A stretch of DNA of 64,000 nt from Rugalucina vietnamica. Lineage: Eukaryota > Mollusca > Bivalvia > Lucinida > Lucinidae. The position numbers were made by a program, and so were the translations under genes. Under the pieces are notes generated by a model. It did no database searches. It was not told the origin of the DNA and saw nothing but the letters and a program-made list of their open reading frames with translations. Shown piece by piece: positions 11,801 through 23,033 of the stretch (positions are counted from its first letter, which is position 1; each line of letters begins with the position of its first letter). Location: the NCBI GenBank assembly GCA_964017185.1, contig OZ024876.1, forward strand, positions 12,277,726-12,341,725, given 5' to 3'.

Positions 11801-13620
11801 GGACTAAGTGCATGATGGGAAATAGAACCTATGTGGCACATTTAGCTGTCAATACATAATAATGATCATATACCTGAAGCGGGAGGAGCATGATCGCATA
11901 CGACGCCTGGGGGGCAAGCCCCCCCCCACCTCGACCCCCAAGCTAAAGAAAGAAAGAATCCTCCGAGATTACTTTCATTGGCAATATCGACATGTGATAA
12001 GCCTTTAAGTTTCCAGTGGATATGCGGCTGTACATCTAAATATGTCATTTATCTGTACTGCCAAAACTGAATTGTCGACTTGTCGACTTGTCGACCTGTC
12101 GACTTGTCGACCTATGAGATTGGGAGAAGGGTCCCCATTAATGCTCATTATTGTCCCATTCTGTATGTTATCATTTAACCCTAACCCTAACCCTAGCCCA
12201 TCCCTAAACCTAACCACACACTAACCCTACCCTAACCCTAACCGGATCTTTCTTGTTGACAATAGGACAAGGTCGACAGGTCGACAAGTCGACAGGTCGA
12301 CTAACCCTAGCCCAGCCATAAACCTAACCACACATTAACCCTAACCCTAACCGGATCTTTGTTGTTGACAATAGCACTAGCTCTACAGGTGGACAAGTCG
12401 ACAAGTCGACCGGTCGACAAGTCGACAAATCAATTTTGGCAGTACATATAAATGACATATATAGATGTTTGTTGTTGACAATAGCACTAGGTCGACAGGT
12501 CGACAAGTCGACAAGCCGACAGGTCGATAAGTCGACAAGTCGACAAGTCGACAGGTCGACAAGTCGACAAGTCGACAAGTCGAGAAATCAATATTGCCAA
12601 AATATATAAATGGATAGGTAGGTATAGTCCAAGCGGAAGTACAAGTACTAAGTGCATGATGGGAAAAAGAACCTATGTGGTACATAAAGCTGTCAATACA
12701 TAATAAGCATCATATACCTGAAGCATGATCGCATACGACGCCTGGGAGGGGCAAGCACCCCGACCCCAAAGCTAAAGAAAGAATCCTCCGAGATAGCTTT
12801 GTCTGGCAACATCGACATGTGATAAGTCTTTAAGTTTCCAGCGGATATGCAGCTGTACATCTACATATCTCATTTATCTGTACTGCCAAAACTGAATTGT
12901 CGACTTGTCGACTTGTCGACTTGTCGACCTGTCGACTTGTCGACCTATGAGCTTGGGAGAAGGGTCCTCATTAATGGTCATTATTGTCCCAATCTGAGTG
13001 TCAACAGTTAACCCTAACCCTAACCGAGCCCTAAACCTAACCACACACTAACCCTAACCCTAACCGGATCTTTGTTGTAGACAATAGGACTAGCTCGACA
13101 GGTCGACAGGTCAACCTATGAGATTGGGAGAAGGGTCCTCATTAATGGTCATTATTGTCCCAATCTGTTTGTCAACAGTTAACCCTAACCCTAGCCCAGC
13201 CCTATCCCTAACCACACACTAACCCTAACACTAACCCTAACACTAACCCTAATCTAACCCTAACCCTTACCGGATCTTTGTAATTGACAATAGCACTAGG
13301 TCGACAGGTCGACAGGTCGACAAGTCGACAGGTCGACAAGTCGACAAATCAATATTGCCAAAAATGCTAACACTAACCCTAATCTAACCCTAGCCCTAAC
13401 CGGATCTTTGTTATTGACAATAGCACTAGGTCGACAGGTCGACAAGTCGACAAATCAATATTGCCAAAATATATAAATGGATAGTTAGGTATAGTCCAAG
13501 CGGAACTACAAGGACTAAGTGCATGATGGAAAAAAGAGCCTATGTGGTACATATAGCTGTCAATACATAATAATCATCATATACCTGAAGCATGATCGCA
13601 TACGACGCCTGGGACGCAAG

Positions 13621-13647
13621 CCCCCCCCCCCCCCCCCCCCCCCCCCC
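13621..13647 (+). repeat. Poly-C run
   Basis: About 27 consecutive C. The counterpart in copy 2, starting near 18711, has about 20. Other modules have shorter C runs at the same place, so this is an unstable slot in each module. It produces poly-Gly frames on the minus strand. Confidence 0.9.
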
Positions 13648-13848
13648 GACCCCCAAGCTTAAGAAAGAATCCTCCGAGATAGCTTTGTCTGGCAACATCG
13701 ACATGTGATAAGCCTTTAAGTTTCCAGTGGATATGCGGCTGTACATATATATATATGTCATTTATCTGTACTGCCAAAACTGAATTGTCGACTTGTCGAC
13801 TTGTCGACCTGTCGACTTGTCGACCTATGAGATTGGGTGAAGGATTCT

Positions 13849-13891
13849 CGGCTCAAGGGCACTATTGGGGACCATACGTTAGGATCACAGA

Positions 13892-13981
<90 letters not shown>

Positions 13982-16900
13982 ACCAATACATACATCAGGT
14001 GCTCTTCAATACATGTCCGATAACCTTCACTGCTCGATACAAATCATACATCGTATATCTGGGTGGCAAAAAGGATGCTGCCTAATGGCCACATCAGTAT
14101 CGTGAAAGGTGAACAAGTCGATCATTTTACAAATCAATATCATTAATCTTTATACAAGGACGTGACCATGCAATAATCATAGGTTGACAAGACGACAGGT
14201 TGACAAGTCGACAAGTCGACAAATCAGTATTGTCCCAATCTGTATATCAACAGTTAACCCTAACCCTAACACCAACCTAAGCCTAACCATAACCTAACCG
14301 TATCCCTAACCCTAACCTGATCTTTGTTATAGACAATAGCACTAGGTCAACAGGTCGACGTCGACAGGTCGACAAGTCGACAATTCACTATTGAAAAAAT
14401 GGTCATTATTCACTCATTCTGTATATCAACAGTTAACTCTAACCCTAATACAATCCTAACACCAACCTAACCCTAACCCTAACCTAACCCTAACCCTACC
14501 CGGATCTTTCTTATTGACAATAGCTCTAGGTCATCTGGTCGACAAGTCGACAGGTCGACAAGTCGACAAGTCGACAAATCTCTATTGTTTATACATGTAT
14601 GTATACATGTAAATGGATGTGTAGATGCCCTCATTAATGGTCATTATTGTCCATATCTATAGGTTAACAGTTAAAAATCAGAAATCAGAATTGACTAGGG
14701 AGATGGATCTTCTGTAATGTCCACATCAGTAAATCGACAGGTCGACAAGTCGACAAATCAGTATGAGTGGTGTATACAAATGGAGGTGGAGATGTTGGTC
14801 AACCGGATCTTTGTTATTGACATATTGTCCCAATCTGTATGTCAACAGTTAACCCTAACCCTAACCCAACCCTAACCCTAACCACACACTAACCCTAACC
14901 CTAACCCTAACTTAACCCTAACCCTTACCGGATCTTTGTTATTGACAAGAGCACTAGGTCGACAGGTCGACAGGTCGACAGGTCGACAAGTCGACAAGTC
15001 GACAAATCAATATTGCCAAAATATATAAATGGATAGGTAAGTATAGTCCAAGCGGAAAATCAAGGACTAAGTGCATGATGGGAAAAAGAGCCTATGTGGT
15101 ATATAGCTGTCAATACATAATAATCATCATATACCTGAAGCATGATAGCATACGACGCCTGGGGAGCAAGCACTAACCCTAACCCTAGCCAAGCCCTAAC
15201 CCTAACCACACACTAACCCTAACACTAACCCTTATCTAACCCTAACCCTAACCGGATCTTTGTTATCGACAATAGCACTTGGTCGACAGGTCGATAGGTC
15301 GACAAGTCGACAAGTCGACAAATCAATATTGCCAAAATATATAAATGGATAGGAAGGTATAGTCCAAGCGGAACTACAAGGACTAAGTGCATGATGGGAA
15401 ATAGAACCTATGTGGCACATTTAGCTGTCAATACGTAATAATCATCATATACCTGAAGCGGGAGGATCGCATACGACGCCTGTGGGACAAGCCCCCCCCC
15501 CTCGACCCCCAAGCTAAAGAAAGAATCCTCCGAGATTACTTTCACTGGCAATATCGACATGTGATAAGCCTTTAAGTTTCCAGTGGATATGCGGCTGTAC
15601 ATCTAAATATGTCATTTATCTGTACTGCCAAAACTGAATTGTCGACTTGTCGACTTGTCGACCTATGAGATTAGGAAAAGGGTCCTCATTAATGCTCATT
15701 ATTGTCCCATTCTGTATGTCAACATTTAACCCTAACCCTTACCCTAGCCCAACCCTAAACCTAACCACACACTAACCCTAACCCTATCCCTAACCGGATC
15801 TTTGTTCTTGACAATAGCACTAGGTCGACAGGTCGACAAGTCGACAAGTCGACAGGTCGACAAGTTGACTCTTCAATTTTGGCAGTACATATAAATGACA
15901 TATATAGATGGTTGTTGTTGACAATAGCACTAGGTCGACAGGTCGACAAGTCGACAGGTCGACAAGTCGACAGGTCGACAAGTCGACAGGTCGACAAGTC
16001 GACAAGTCGACAAATCAATATTGCCAAAATATATAAATGGATAGGTAGGTATAGTACAAGCGGAAGTACAATAATTGGCTAGGGAGATGGATCTTCTGTA
16101 ATGTCCACATCAGTAAATCTACAGGTCGACAAGTCGACAGGTCGACAAGTCGACAAATCAGTATGAGTGGTGTATACAAATGGAGGTGGAGATGTTGGTC
16201 AACCGGATCTTTGTTATTGACATATTGTCCCAATCTGTATGTCAACAGTTAACCCTAACCCTAACCCAACCCTAACCCTAACCACACACTAACCCTAACC
16301 CTAACCCTAACTTAACCCTAACCCTTACCGGATCTTTCTTATTGACAAGAGCACTAGGTCGACAGGTCGACAGGTCGACAAGTCGACAAGTCGACAAATC
16401 AATATTGCCAAAATATATAAATGGATAGGTAGGTACAGTCCAAGCGGAAATACAAGGACTAAGTGCATGATGGGAAAAAGAGCCTATGTGGTATATAGCT
16501 GTCAATACATAATAATCATCATATACCTGAAGCATGATCCCATACGACGCCTGGGGGGCAAGCACTAATCCTAACCCTAGCCAAGCCCTAACCCTAACCA
16601 CACACTAACCCTAACACTAACCCTAATCTAACCCTAACCCTAACCGGATCTTTGTTATCGACAATAGCACTAGGTCGACAGATCGACAAGTCGACAAATC
16701 AATAATGCCAAAATTGCTAACACTAACCCTTATCTATCCATAAACCTAACCGGATCTTTCTAACTGACAATAGCACTAGGTCGGTCGACAGGTGGACAGG
16801 TCGACAAGTCGACAAGTCGACAAGTCAACAAATCAATATTGCCAAAATATATAAATGGATAGGTAGGTATAGTCCAAGAGGAACTACAAGGACTAAGTGC

Positions 16901-18932
16901 ATGATGGGAAATAGAACCTATGTGGCACATTTAGCTGTCAATACATAATAATGATCATATACCTGAAGCGGGAGGAGCATGATCGCATACGACGCCTGGG
17001 GGGCAAGCCCCCCCCCACCTCGACCCCCAAGCTAAAGAAAGAAAGAATCCTCCGAGATTACTTTCATTGGCAATATCGACATGTGATAAGCCTTTAAGTT
17101 TCCAGTGGATATGCGGCTGTACATCTAAATATGTCATTTATCTGTACTGCCAAAACTGAATTGTCGACTTGTCGACTTGTCGACCTGTCGACTTGTCGAC
17201 CTATGAGATTGGGAGAAGGGTCCCCATTAATGCTCATTATTGTCCCATTCTGTATGTTATCATTTAACCCTAACCCTAACCCTAGCCCATCCCTAAACCT
17301 AACCACACACTAACCCTACCCTAACCCTAACCGGATCTTTCTTGTTGACAATAGGACAAGGTCGACAGGTCGACAAGTCGACAGGTCGACTAACCCTAGC
17401 CCAGCCATAAACCTAACCACACATTAACCCTAACCCTAACCGGATCTTTGTTGTTGACAATAGCACTAGCTCTACAGGTGGACAAGTCGACAAGTCGACC
17501 GGTCGACAAGTCGACAAATCAATTTTGGCAGTACATATAAATGACATATATAGATGTTTGTTGTTGACAATAGCACTAGGTCGACAGGTCGACAAGTCGA
17601 CAAGCCGACAGGTCGATAAGTCGACAAGTCGACAAGTCGACAGGTCGACAAGTCGACAAGTCGACAAGTCGAGAAATCAATATTGCCAAAATATATAAAT
17701 GGATAGGTAGGTATAGTCCAAGCGGAAGTACAAGTACTAAGTGCATGATGGGAAAAAGAACCTATGTGGTACATAAAGCTGTCAATACATAATAAGCATC
17801 ATATACCTGAAGCATGATCGCATACGACGCCTGGGAGGGGCAAGCACCCCGACCCCAAAGCTAAAGAAAGAATCCTCCGAGATAGCTTTGTCTGGCAACA
17901 TCGACATGTGATAAGTCTTTAAGTTTCCAGCGGATATGCAGCTGTACATCTACATATCTCATTTATCTGTACTGCCAAAACTGAATTGTCGACTTGTCGA
18001 CTTGTCGACTTGTCGACCTGTCGACTTGTCGACCTATGAGCTTGGGAGAAGGGTCCTCATTAATGGTCATTATTGTCCCAATCTGAGTGTCAACAGTTAA
18101 CCCTAACCCTAACCGAGCCCTAAACCTAACCACACACTAACCCTAACCCTAACCGGATCTTTGTTGTAGACAATAGGACTAGCTCGACAGGTCGACAGGT
18201 CAACCTATGAGATTGGGAGAAGGGTCCTCATTAATGGTCATTATTGTCCCAATCTGTTTGTCAACAGTTAACCCTAACCCTAGCCCAGCCCTATCCCTAA
18301 CCACACACTAACCCTAACACTAACCCTAACACTAACCCTAATCTAACCCTAACCCTTACCGGATCTTTGTAATTGACAATAGCACTAGGTCGACAGGTCG
18401 ACAGGTCGACAAGTCGACAGGTCGACAAGTCGACAAATCAATATTGCCAAAAATGCTAACACTAACCCTAATCTAACCCTAGCCCTAACCGGATCTTTGT
18501 TATTGACAATAGCACTAGGTCGACAGGTCGACAAGTCGACAAATCAATATTGCCAAAATATATAAATGGATAGTTAGGTATAGTCCAAGCGGAACTACAA
18601 GGACTAAGTGCATGATGGAAAAAAGAGCCTATGTGGTACATATAGCTGTCAATACATAATAATCATCATATACCTGAAGCATGATCGCATACGACGCCTG
18701 GGACGCAAGCCCCCCCCCCCCCCCCCCCCCGACCCCCAAGCTTAAGAAAAAATCCTCCGAGATAGCTTTGTCTGGCAACATCGACATGTGATAAGCCTTT
18801 AAGTTTCCAGTGGATATGCGGCTGTACATATATATATATGTCATTTATCTGTACTGCCAAAACTGAATTGTCGACTTGTCGACTTGTCGACCTGTCGACT
18901 TGTCGACCTATGAGATTGGGTGAAGGATTCTC
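13849..18932 (+). repeat. 5.09-kb tandem duplication, copy 2
   Basis: Second copy of 8761-13848. At its right end TGAAGGATTCTC runs into ATTAATGGTCATTATTG, while at the end of copy 1 the same TGAAGGATTCTC joins GGCTCAAGGG. This places the junction within a few bases. Confidence 0.9.
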
Positions 18933-19874
18933 ATTAATGGTCATTATTGTCCCAATCTGTATGTCAACAGTTAACCCTAACCCTAGCCCAACCCTAAACC
19001 TAACCACACACTAACCCTAACCCTAACCCTAACCGTATCTTTGTTGTTGACAATAGCACTAGGTCGACAGGTCGACAAGTCGACAAGTCGACAGGTCGAC
19101 AAGTCGACAATTCAATTTTGGCAGTACAGATAAATGACATATATAGATGTACAGCCGCGTATCCACTGGAAACTTAAAGGCTGACAATAACAAAGATCCG
19201 TTTGACCAATATCTCCACCTCCATTCATATACATGATTTGTCAACTTGTCGACCTGTCGACTTGTCGACCTTTGTGTATATCTATTTATCTAAATTGATT
19301 TGTCGATTTGTGGACTTGTCGGCCTATCTACGGATATTTAAAAGGACTAAATGCATGGTTTGAAAGAAAGAGAAGGGTCCCCGTTAATACACTTGACCCG
19401 GATTCTCATTAATGGTCATTATTGTCCCAATCTGTATGTCAACAGTTAACCCTAACCCTAGCCCAACCCTAAACCTAACCACACACTAACCCTAACCCTA
19501 ACCCTAACCGTATCTTTGTTGTTGACAATAGCACTAGGTCGACAGGTCGACAAGTCGACAAGTCGACAGGTCGACAAGTCGACAATTCAATTTTGGCAGT
19601 ACAGATAAATGACATATATAGATGTACAGCCGCGTATCCACTGGAAACTTAAAGGCTGACAATAACAAAGATCCGTTTGACCAATATCTCCACCTCCATT
19701 CATATACATGATTTGTCAACTTGTCGACCTGTCGACTTGTCGACCTTTGTGTATATCTATTTATCTAAATTGATTTGTCGATTTGTGGACTTGTCGGCCT
19801 ATCTACGGATATTTAAAAGGACTAAATGCATGGTTTGAAAGAAAGAGAAGGGTCCCCGTTAATACACTTGACCC
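18926..19874 (+). repeat. 475-bp tandem duplication at the right end
   Basis: 18926-19400 and 19401-19874 are apparently identical. Each has GATTCTCATTAATGGTC, a CCCTAA stretch, GTCGAC runs in inverted orientation around a unique core, and GGGTCCCCGTTAATACACTT at its end. Only the second copy abuts the target duplication. Confidence 0.9.
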
Positions 19875-19995
19875 AATTCCTCTTCTACGTAAAACCGAAA
19901 TTTCAAGCTTCTAGCCTGCTTCTGTGACTGTACAGGTTGGTTTGTGTCGGACCTGGTCGGAAACCACATTGTTGGTTTTCCCACGAGGCAGCTCA
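19875..19995 (+). mobile_element. MITE-A, right half of the split copy
   Basis: It starts with the duplicated AATTCCTC and continues CTTCTACGTAAAACCGAAAT, GGACCTGGTCGGAAACCAC to the TIR. Together with 8639-8761 it makes one normal MITE-A with TT at both outer ends. Confidence 0.9.
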
Positions 19996-20284
19996 TTTAA
20001 CGAACAATGATAAATATAACCAATAGCTATTACAACATCAACAAAGTACAAAGACCCCATCTTCAATAAAACTTGTAACTGCGTAGACAAGATACAAAGA
20101 CACACTTCATAGATACATGTACCAAATATGCTCTTGTTTTTTACAGCATGAAAAACTGACACACTTTCACGATCTATTAATATATACTACAATCTAAAAT
20201 GTTTTCCGCAAATAATTGCAACACATTTGAACCGCGCTTGAAATGTATGCGTAGTAAAACTATAGTTTGTTGGATCTTTTAAAA

Positions 20285-20543
20285 AATGTCATTATGAAAA
20301 CACACCCATGGAATATACAGAAAATATTTTGGTTGTAAAAATGAAAATTTTCAGTAGAAAATTTTTTGATATTTTTATTTTTGCTGAAACATAGAATATG
20401 GGTACACGTTAGAATGAGAACCCACAATCTAGGTTTTGGTGCAAAAATAATAAAAATAGATGTACCCCTCCATACCTCAGTTTTGCTATGTAAAAGTGGG
20501 GTTCAAGGGGGTATACATTACACAGACATGTTTTCATGATGTT
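20285..20543 (+). mobile_element. Family-B MITE
   Basis: It runs from CATTATGAAAACACACCCAT through TTTCAGTAGAAAATT and the inverted pair GGGTACACGTTAGAA / GAGAACCCACAATCT to AGTGGGGTTCAAGGGGGTAT and ACATGTTTTCATGATG. The central GC-rich hairpin has been lost from this copy. Confidence 0.7.
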
Positions 20544-20560
20544 CAACAAGGATATAGCAC

Positions 20561-20749
20561 TATTTTATTTGTATTGAGGTCTACCATCCCAGTCAACAAT
20601 TTTCCAGTCATGTCGGGAAGACATAGCCACCACTTCCTGGGTATTGACCAGTACTTTGGAGAGTTAATGTGTCTTGCTCAAGGAAACAAGGGATTGAACC
20701 CAGGACCTCTTGATCGGCAGTCTGATATTCTTCTATCATACCACCACAC
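20561..20749 (-). mobile_element. tRNA-derived SINE, second copy
   Basis: It belongs to the same family as 3532-3746: GGGTTCAATCCC box-B-like, TTGAGCAAGACACATTAA, and CTGGAAAATTGTTGACTGGG in the body. A possible short duplication TAGCAC lies at 20555-20560 and 20750-20755. It is inserted next to or into the family-B copy. Confidence 0.75.
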
Positions 20750-21005
20750 TAGCACAAAGCACATGTTGTGTAGGTCAGGCAATAACCCCTCCCCCAAACA
20801 CCAAACACAGCAACTTAAAGCATTTATGTAGTCAAGTATACCCGAGATGCAACAAAATTTCTTAAACTTTGATGCAACATCACAAATCACATGATAAAAT
20901 GGAGAGTTGTGATTGGCTGATTGATTTGGCTAGAACCTACAGCAGTAGATTGTTTCCAATTTAATCAGGCTTCCATTACCTTCTTATTGCCATGCTCCAA
21001 TTAAT

Positions 21006-21241
21006 TGAGCCGCCTCATGAGAAAACCAACAATCTGCATATGCGAAAACAAAGACGCAGATCAGCTTCGCGGTAACCCCGAAGCTGATCAGCCTCTTTGT
21101 TTTCGATATGCGGATAGTACAATTCCTCCTCTTCTTAAATCCGAAATTTCAAGCTTCTAACCTGCTTCTGTGACTGTGCAGCCTGATTTGTGTCGGACCT
21201 CATCAGAAACCACATTGTTGGTTTTCTCACGATACGGCTCA
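21006..21241 (+). mobile_element. MITE-A, full copy
   Basis: Left TIR intact, right TIR GATACGGCTCA. The stem has a CCCCGAAG mismatch, so the hairpin is imperfect. AT occurs on both flanks. Confidence 0.9.
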
Positions 21242-21505
21242 ATTTTGTCATGTGTTGTGTAATGTTGCATCAATCCGCGCTGTAAGAATCATGAGTATAT
21301 AGGGTGTAGTTGTCAAACTGTTTAAATGAAACTTTGCTAGGCACCAGCACAAAGAAAAGACACAACTCACAGGACCAAAAAACATATACAAAATTAAAGA
21401 TAAAATAAAAAAAAATAAAACAAAAAATAAGTAAACATGACATTGCCAAATTCTTTCTTACTATGGATGAAGATTTTCATGGTAGATAGCAAGAAATTAA
21501 TAATA
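21242..21505. other. No recognised feature
   Basis: AT-rich sequence with an A-rich AAATAAAAC stretch around 21395-21425. Confidence 0.4.
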
Positions 21506-21611
21506 TGAGCTGCAACGTGAGGAAACCAGTCTTTGGGGTTTCTGACCAGGTTTGACCAAATCTTTGTATTTGCATAGGCAAAAATCTGGTTTTCCCATGA
21601 CACAGCTTGTA
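21506..21611 (-). mobile_element. MITE-A internal-deletion derivative
   Basis: Only the two ends remain: GAGCTGCAACGTGAGGAAAC with CTTTGGGGTTTCTGACCAGG, then TTTGCATAGGCAAAAATCTG and a degenerate CATGACACAGCTTG end. The stem is lost. Confidence 0.65.
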
Positions 21612-21734
21612 TATACTTACACACAAACTTCTGAGCATGCACAATATAACATTTATGAATGCATATGAAAAAAGAGTTTTATAAAGCAATGGCATAATTA
21701 TTGAAAGGTTGTGACTTGAAGAAGCACTTTATCA

Positions 21735-21945
21735 TCCTCTTTATCATCAGGAAATGAATACCCACTTACGCCCCTGTTTTATATAGTAAAACTGGGGTAA
21801 TCAGGTATACAGCTAGGGGTATATCAATAATATCAATATACAGGGGTATATCAAAATATAAATAATTTTCTCCTGAAAAAATTTCAATTCTTACAGCTGT
21901 AAAAATCTGTGTCTATTGCATGGGCAAATTTTCGTAATAATAAGA
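21735..21945. mobile_element. Family-B MITE, degenerate
   Basis: Recognisable parts are the ATATAGTAAAACTGGGGTAA block, repeated GGGGTATATCAA, CTCCTGAAAAAATTTCAATT and TATTGCATGGGCAAATTTTC. Confidence 0.55.
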
Positions 21946-22050
21946 CCAACAGAATATCAAACATCACACAATATCCTGGGCTGAACCCACCTAAAACATG
22001 AAAAACATGTTTCACTTTTTTATGTAAAACATGTTCCAAAATTCTTGAAA

Positions 22051-22280
22051 TGAGTCACGTCATGTGAAAACTAACAATGTGGTTTACAAACAGGTCCGAC
22101 ACAAACCGAGTTGTACAAGTCCAGAGGATGGCTGGAAATTTAGAATTTAGATAGCAGAGGAATTGTACTATCCATGTAGCGAATACAAGGGCTCTGATCA
22201 GCTTTACAGTTACTGCGAAGCTGACCTGCGCTTTTGTTTTTCGCATATGCAAAATATTGGTTTTCTCATGACACGGCTCA
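22051..22280 (-). mobile_element. MITE-A, full diverged copy
   Basis: Ends TGAGTCACGTCATGTGAAAA and GACACGGCTCA. The stem is mismatched in several places. Confidence 0.85.
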
Positions 22281-22399
22281 TATATGTGAAGCATGTTTCA
22301 ATACTGTAAGTCTTAATATGATAAACATGTTTGAATAACGTGATAAAAATGTTTGAATAATGTGATAAACATGATTCCAACTTCTTAATATGTAAAATA

Positions 22400-22635
22400 T
22401 GAGCCGTCTCGTGGAAAAACCAACAATGTGGTTTCCAAACAGGTCTAACACAAACTGGCCTGTACAGCTACAGAAGCAGGCTAGAAGCTTGAAATTTTGG
22501 AGTTAAGTAGAGGAGGAATTGTACTATCCGAGTAGCGAAAACAAAGGCGCTGATCAGCTTCGCGGTTACCGCGAAGCTGATCTGCGCCTTTGTTTTCGCC
22601 TATGCAGATTGTTGGTTTTCCCACGAGGCAGCTCA
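22400..22635 (-). mobile_element. MITE-A, full copy
   Basis: Both TIRs and a perfect stem. It was inserted in the AAACATGTTT array. Confidence 0.9.
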
Positions 22636-23033
22636 TTTGTCTTCAATTTCTTAATAGGTAAAACATGCTTCCAATTTCTTATGCAAGACATGTTTCCATA
22701 TAAAACATGTTTCCAATTCTAAATATGTATTACATGTTTCTATGTAATAACATGTTTTAAACTTCTTGTGCAAAACAAGTTTCAATCTTCACAACATATA
22801 AAACATGTTTCCAATTTCTTAATATGTGAAACATTTTTCATACTTCTTAATTTGGATCACTGTGACTAATTAAGCATTGTTAAATCTACATTTGTCATAA
22901 CTGAATTTGAAAACATATTATTCGTCTAAAGCTTCTAACTACCAGTTTTAAGCTTTATATTATATATGCAAGACTTGGCTATAACAGAAACTAATATAAA
23001 ATATTTTATGTAATCTGGCAAAGGTCCATTTCT

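Larger units (their letters stand above)
8761..13848 (+). repeat. 5.09-kb tandem duplication, copy 1
   Basis: The segment starting CGGCTCAAGGGCAC is repeated at 13849 in the same orientation. By eye the copies are almost identical. Differences seen are a longer TA tract in copy 2, loss in copy 2 of a 14-bp duplicate near 9560, a poly-C run of different length and isolated substitutions (for example in the 9-mer run near 10863). Confidence 0.9.
9151..19522 (+). repeat. Dispersed interstitial telomere-like CCCTAA stretches
   Basis: Short runs of 2-5 CCCTAA units with degenerate neighbours (CCTAAGCCTAACC, CCACACACTAACCC, CCTAGCCC) occur many times, for example near 9155-9210, 9758-9835, 10079-10165, 11160-11240 and 13005-13062. 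They usually stand just before CGGATCTTTG and a GTCGAC run. All are in the same orientation and they are modules of the composite, not a chromosome end. Confidence 0.85.
8762..19874. mobile_element. 11.1-kb composite insertion: GTCGAC 9-mers plus CCCTAA-like repeats
   Basis: The block is bounded by a perfect 8-bp duplication of MITE-A sequence, AATTCCTC (8754-8761 and 19875-19882), and by related inverted ends: GGCTCAAGGGCACTATTGGG on the left, and a right end whose complement reads GGGTCAAGTGTATTAACGGG; both continue into GGGGACC-like text. The inside is made of repeated modules: runs of the 9-mer GTCGACARG (A or G at the eighth base) in both orientations, telomere-like CCCTAA stretches, and short constant linkers such as CGGATCTTTGTTGTTGACAA, AATATTGCCAAAATATATAA and GACTAAGTGCATGATGGG. 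Long frames here read only LSTCRLVD-type repeats and are not genes. Superfamily is unknown; an 8-bp duplication occurs in hAT, P and a few other groups. Confidence 0.8.
21990..22860. repeat. AAACATGTTT palindromic-word array
   Basis: The palindromic word ACATGT, often AAACATGTTT, recurs with spacers of the type CCAATTTCTTAATATGTAAA. Units are about 30-40 bp and irregular. Two MITE-A copies (22051-22280 and 22400-22635) interrupt the array. Confidence 0.7.

Noticed and set aside
13540-13777. Glycine-rich peptide frames around the poly-C run
   Set aside because: They result only from the C run, whose length differs between the two copies.
10143-17774. Many 60-107-codon frames reading LSTCRLVDLSTCRPVD or GRQVDKSTSR
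   Set aside because: They are translations of the 9-bp GTCGACARG repeat in either strand; they start and stop at module borders and have no independent coding signal.
9151-19522. Real telomere or chromosome end
   Set aside because: CCCTAA runs are short, degenerate, repeated within modules and enclosed by a target duplication with genes on both sides.
8761-19874. CRISPR-like or bacterial repeat array
   Set aside because: Units are 9-bp palindromes and telomere-like words without spacers of constant length, in a window with spliced metazoan exons and SINEs.
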